Shown here piece after piece: positions 6,347 through 9,220 of a stretch of 9,220 nt of DNA. Each line of letters begins with the position of its first letter. Positions within the stretch are counted from its first letter, which is position 1. Source of the DNA: Clostridiales bacterium (lineage in GTDB: Bacteria; Bacillota; Clostridia; Oscillospirales; QAMX01); the NCBI GenBank assembly GCA_016303065.1, contig JAEDMJ010000062.1:1-9220 (forward strand), given 5' to 3'. The position numbers and the translations under genes are program-made. The notes under the pieces were generated by a model. That model saw only the letters and a list, made by a program, of their open reading frames with translations, was not told where the DNA came from and ran no database searches.

Positions 6347-7339
6347 TTATTTCATGATCTCCGAACAGACCTTCGCCCTCAGCTCCGGCGTAACCTCTGT
6401 TCCGGCAAGCTCCATTGCCCAGAGCACCGCGCCGCACACCGGCGGGACCGTGAGCGGAAGCGTGTTAATCTTCTTTCCGGTCAGCTCCTCCGTTTTTTCC
6501 TTCAGGGAACCGATCAGAAGCGGGCTTCTCGCCTTCAGCGAGGCGGAACCGATGAGCACCACGTCCACTTCGTCGTCGAAGTCAAGGTTTCGGATGCATC
6601 CGGCAATGCTCATGGCGAACTGCTCGCCGCAGGAGCGGATGATCCCGATCGCGACCTCGTCGCCCTCGTTGGCCGCCTCATAGAGCACGAGATTGTGTAT
6701 GTCCTTGTTGGAGATCTTCTCCGTGAAGACCTTGTCGTACACAGCCTCCGTAAACAGGCCGGGATCGTCGATCCCCAGAAGCCCGAAGAACTTGTCCGAC
6801 ATGGATGTTTTCTTTGCGCAGCGGTAGAAGGAGCTGTAAACCGCACAGATGACCTTTCCGGTCATTCCCGACGCGCCGTTAAGGTCTCCGAAATGGATCC
6901 CCGTTCCGCCGACCTGAAGCCAGCGCCCGGTTCTGTCGATTCCGCCCACGGAGTTTCCCGTTCCGTTGACAAAGCTTATGCCGTACCCCTTCGGACACGC
7001 GGCCTTGACGCCGAGAAAAGAGTCGTTGATTATACGGTATTCCGAGAAGCCCAGCTCGTCCATATAATCGTCCATTCTTTTCTTCTGATATGGAACGTCG
7101 ATGCCGGAAAGGCCGCAAACCGTGCCCGCAAGCTCCGGCGCGCCGATCCCCGCCGCAGCGAGAACTTCGTTTGTGAGACCAGCAAAAACGGGTTTCATTT
7201 CTTCAAATCCGCCTTCGTAGGACTCGTGGTTCGTTGCGCCCCCGCTTACGAACGCGATTTTGTTTCCGCAGCAGTCGAATATGTAAGCGTCGGTCTTCGT
7301 TCCGCCGCCGTCAACACCGAGAACAAGTTTTCTTTCCAT
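6347..7339 (-). CDS. BadF/NagK-family sugar kinase, possibly an amino-sugar (GlcNAc or MurNAc) kinase
   Basis: A 330-residue cytoplasmic ATP-dependent kinase of the ASKHA fold. The phosphate-1 loop GVDGGGTKTDAYI is at 8-20, GATNHES (34-40) fits the sugar-binding segment, CGLSGID is at 75-81, Asp106 in IINDSFLG is the likely catalytic base, and NGTGNS (125-130) is the phosphate-2 motif. GGTGIHFGDLNGAS (144-157) takes the place of the usual GDEGSG motif and is somewhat altered. The family includes eukaryotic-type GlcNAc kinase and MurK of Clostridium acetobutylicum, which phosphorylates MurNAc and GlcNAc, but also BadF/BcrA activases; absence of the activase iron-sulfur cysteines and the sugar-gene context favour a kinase. 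A GGAGG lies about ten bases before the ATG, in the 17-bp gap after the glycosidase stop. Substrate is inferred only; a disaccharide kinase feeding the adjacent GH4 enzyme is the main alternative. Confidence 0.88.
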   Translation of the reverse strand: MERKLVLGVDGGGTKTDAYIFDCCGNKIAFVSGGATNHESYEGGFEEMKPVFAGLTNEVLAAAGIGAPELAGTVCGLSGIDVPYQKKRMDDYMDELGFSEYRIINDSFLGVKAACPKGYGISFVNGTGNSVGGIDRTGRWLQVGGTGIHFGDLNGASGMTGKVICAVYSSFYRCAKKTSMSDKFFGLLGIDDPGLFTEAVYDKVFTEKISNKDIHNLVLYEAANEGDEVAIGIIRSCGEQFAMSIAGCIRNLDFDDEVDVVLIGSASLKARSPLLIGSLKEKTEELTGKKINTLPLTVPPVCGAVLWAMELAGTEVTPELRAKVCSEIMK

Positions 7340-7356
7340 TGCTCGCTCCCCTCCGC

Positions 7357-8616
7357 TCAGGCAAAGAACTGCGGAAGATACGCTTTGTGCGCATTCAGCA
7401 TTTCGTCAAAGCAGGCTTCCGCCGCGTCTCCGTCGCCGATGAGGGGATGGATCATAAGCGCACGCAGGGCTTCCTCGCGGTCCCCGGTGAGAGCGGCGCG
7501 CGCGGCGTGCTTTTCGTAGGCCTTCACGGTGCGCATAAGTTCCTTGATATGGTCGTTTTCAAACCCGCGGACCGGGATCGGAATGAACTTTTTCCCCTGT
7601 ACCAGCACCTTTGTCTCGACGACGTCGTCATCGGCCATCCAGGGCAGCGCGCCGTTGTTTCTGACGTTTATGACGTGGAACTCGGGAAGCTTGTTTTCGA
7701 TCGCGTTGAGAAGGGAGACCGCCGCCTCGCTGTAAAGGGCTCCGCCGCGCTTAGAAAGCTGTTCAGGCTTCACATAGAGCGAAGCGTCGGAGTAAAGCTC
7801 GAGAAGCTGCTCTTCGATCTCCATGCACTCCTCGCCGCGGGTCTTGTTCTTTGCTTTTTCGGTGAGCTCTTCAAGCTTGTGTCTGCGGGTGTAGTAATAC
7901 TGAAGATATCCGCAGGGGAAGCCTCCGCAGAGGCGGTAGAACTTCTTCGGAATGTCCTCCGTCTCGTAGGTTTCGAGAAGCTCCGGCATAAGCTCTTTGC
8001 CGTCTTTCCTGACAGAGGTTATCCATGCAAGGTGATTAAGCCCGAAATAAGTGACGTCAGCGTCCTGACCGACATGTTTTTTCATGTCGGTTATCATGTT
8101 TATGGGAAGATTGCAAAGTCCCGTCATTGTGATGCTGGAATTGTTCTGAACAGCTTCTGCGACAAGACCGGAGGGGTTGGAAAAGTTTATGAGCACAGCG
8201 TCGGGGCAGAGAACTTCCATGCGCTTTGCAACATTGAGTATCTGGGGAATGGTGCGGAGGGCCTTGAAGAAGCCGCCGATGCCCGTCGTCTCCTGGCCGA
8301 TCAGTCCGTATTTAAGGGGAATACGCTCGTCGAGAACGCGCGCCGGAAGTCTTCCGACGCGAATCTGCGCGATGACATAGTCCGCCCCGTCAAGCGCTCT
8401 GTCAAGGTCCGTCGTAAGCTCGACTTCGGCGCCGATATTTCCCGCGGAAAGCATGCGTTTTATAAGTCCGCCGACAATATTGAGCTTTCGCTCGTCGATG
8501 TCCATAAGGGACACGCGCTTTACGTTCAGCATATCGCGCCGGTTGATTATGCCTTCAAAAATTTCCGGAGAATAGGTCGAGCCCGCTCCGATGACCGCAA
8601 GTTTGAGTTCTCTCAT
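7357..8616 (-). CDS. Glycoside hydrolase family 4, 6-phospho-beta-glucosidase-like
   Basis: A 419-residue cytoplasmic enzyme of family GH4, which uses NAD and a divalent metal in a redox-elimination mechanism to split 6-phospho-glycosides. The Rossmann motif GAGSTYSPEIF is at 10-20, followed by IRVGRLPARVLDERIPLKYG (85-104) and GQETTGIGGFFKALRTIP (107-124). NFSNPSG (144-150), Cys168 in GLCNLPI and His195 in FGLNHLAW are the expected metal ligands, and YLQYYY (237-242) holds the candidate catalytic tyrosine. The pattern is closest to LicH/CelF-type 6-phospho-beta-glucosidases rather than alpha-galactosidases, but chitobiose-type substrates (as for ChbF) are possible. The start at ATG 8616 is set by AGAGGTG (8626-8632) nine bases upstream; a GTG at 8628 falls inside that site. 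It is the first gene of a three-gene cassette with a kinase and a cupin. No PTS transporter is visible in the window. Confidence 0.95.
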   Translation of the reverse strand: MRELKLAVIGAGSTYSPEIFEGIINRRDMLNVKRVSLMDIDERKLNIVGGLIKRMLSAGNIGAEVELTTDLDRALDGADYVIAQIRVGRLPARVLDERIPLKYGLIGQETTGIGGFFKALRTIPQILNVAKRMEVLCPDAVLINFSNPSGLVAEAVQNNSSITMTGLCNLPINMITDMKKHVGQDADVTYFGLNHLAWITSVRKDGKELMPELLETYETEDIPKKFYRLCGGFPCGYLQYYYTRRHKLEELTEKAKNKTRGEECMEIEEQLLELYSDASLYVKPEQLSKRGGALYSEAAVSLLNAIENKLPEFHVINVRNNGALPWMADDDVVETKVLVQGKKFIPIPVRGFENDHIKELMRTVKAYEKHAARAALTGDREEALRALMIHPLIGDGDAAEACFDEMLNAHKAYLPQFFA

Positions 8617-8625
8617 ACTCTTCAA

Positions 8626-8632
8626 CACCTCT
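8626..8632 (-). promoter_or_regulatory. Ribosome binding site deciding the GH4 start
   Basis: Minus-strand AGAGGTG, nine bases before ATG 8616. The alternative GTG start at 8628 is part of this element, so the shorter reading is preferred. Confidence 0.8.
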
Positions 8633-8658
8633 TTTTGCCAACTTCTGTTTATTTTTAT

Positions 8659-8688
8659 CCGCAGCGCCGGAGCATGCCGGCGCTGCGG
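8659..8688 (-). other. Very stable GC hairpin without U-tract between hpf and the sugar cassette
   Basis: CCGCAGCGCCGG and CCGGCGCTGCGG form a perfect 12-bp stem with a six-base loop (8671-8676), two bases after the hpf stop codon. On the minus strand it is followed by ATAAAAATAAAC, which is A-rich and not a U-tract; on the plus strand it is followed by GTTTATG. It may be a non-canonical terminator, a Rho-boundary or 3'-end stabilising structure for the hpf message. I see no convincing promoter for the cassette in the remaining 40 bases of this gap. Confidence 0.6.
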
Positions 8689-8690
8689 GT

Positions 8691-9206
8691 TTATGCCGTT
8701 TCGATTATTCCGTATCCTCCGCCGTCGCGCTTATAGCAGACGCAGACCGCATTTCCCAGGTCGGAGTTTTTGAAAACATAAAATTTGTGGTTCAGCAGTT
8801 CCATCTGAAGCATTGCGTCTTCTTCGCTCATGGGTTTGAGCTCAAACTGCTTTCTTCTGACAAGTTCCGCGCTCTCCGCCGAATCGTCACCGACAACTCT
8901 CTCAAAGGCGCCCGTGCGGAGACGCTTTTCAAGTCTCGTCTTGTTTTTCCGGATCTGACGCATGATCGCGTCGACGGCGCCGTCCGTGGCGGACATTGCA
9001 TCCTGGGCTCTTTCCTCCGCCCTGAAATACAACCGGTTGCTGCGGACGGTGATTTCCGCCGCGACCCTGCCGCGCGTTTCGGTGAACTTTACGTCGGCCG
9101 CCGCATCGTCCTCGAAAAACTTATCAAGCTTTGCAAGCTTTTTCGTGACCGCGGCAAGTTCCGTTCCCCCGATGTCGATCCTGTGCTTGTCATAGTTGAT
9201 TGTCAT
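8691..9206 (-). CDS. hpf: Long-form ribosome hibernation promoting factor
   Basis: A 171-residue protein of the long HPF type found in Bacillota and many other bacteria. It binds the 30S subunit in stationary phase or stress and, through its C-terminal domain, dimerises ribosomes into inactive 100S particles. The N-terminal S30AE domain covers about residues 1-100, with the conserved LAKLDKFF (24-31) and the basic helix DAIMRQIRKNKTRLEKR (79-95). A short linker leads to the C-terminal dimerisation domain (about 117-171), with RRKQFELKPMSEEDAMLQM and HKFYVFKN, ending DGGGYGIIETA. An AGGAAG at 9215-9220 is suitably placed before ATG 9206. Its promoter lies outside the window. It faces the same way as the sugar cassette 74 bp further on, separated by a strong hairpin. 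Confidence 0.97.
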   Translation of the reverse strand: MTINYDKHRIDIGGTELAAVTKKLAKLDKFFEDDAAADVKFTETRGRVAAEITVRSNRLYFRAEERAQDAMSATDGAVDAIMRQIRKNKTRLEKRLRTGAFERVVGDDSAESAELVRRKQFELKPMSEEDAMLQMELLNHKFYVFKNSDLGNAVCVCYKRDGGGYGIIETA

Positions 9207-9220
9207 AAGTCAGTCTTCCT

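Noticed and set aside
7234..8736. A 500-codon open frame on the plus strand
   Set aside because: Antisense to the kinase and GH4 genes, which have full family motifs; the plus-strand product has none and spans two intergenic gaps.

Overview
This window looks like chromosomal DNA from a Gram-positive-type bacterium, most likely a member of the Clostridia (Bacillota). The reasons are a long-form ribosome hibernation factor, strong AGGAGG-type ribosome binding sites, sigma-A-type promoters (TTGATT or TTGATG, 17 bp, TATAAT), a lipoprotein and membrane-anchored VanW-family proteins, and AT-poor coding sequence. No species can be named from the sequence. Every supported gene is on the minus strand, so the reading order runs from the high-coordinate end to the low-coordinate end. 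I see no rRNA, tRNA, CRISPR array, transposase or phage gene.

Right end (8691-9206): hpf, the long-form ribosome hibernation factor. A very stable GC hairpin without a U-tract separates it from the next gene.

Middle (5852-8616): a compact sugar cassette of three genes, a family 4 (NAD/metal-dependent) 6-phospho-glycosidase, a BadF/NagK-type sugar kinase 17 bp later, and a YhcH/NanQ-type cupin protein. It ends in a perfect 13-bp-stem terminator (5791-5825). No PTS gene is visible, so the kinase may supply the phosphorylated substrate that the glycosidase needs. The kinase family includes GlcNAc and murein-sugar kinases and the cupin family includes a sialic acid anomerase, so amino-sugar salvage is one reasonable hypothesis.

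Left half (226-5674): three tandem VanW-domain proteins of nearly equal size (580, 588 and 581 aa), all exported and surface-anchored. The first and third have an N-terminal membrane helix and the middle one is a predicted lipoprotein. Each has a PG_binding_4-like region, a VanW domain, a G5-like domain and a low-complexity Thr/Pro/Ser(/Glu)-rich tail. The first and second genes have their own good promoters; the third is probably read through from the second. The second gene's promoter is preceded by in-phase 11-bp repeats that resemble the WalR (YycF) box used by Bacillota to control cell-wall genes. This is the most interesting regulatory signal in the window.

Left edge (1-177): the start of a further gene that runs out of the window. 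It encodes a basic N-terminus followed by a membrane helix, possibly a cardiolipin-synthase-like N-terminus. Overall the left half is an envelope locus of unknown precise function, and the middle is a sugar salvage operon that may or may not feed into it.
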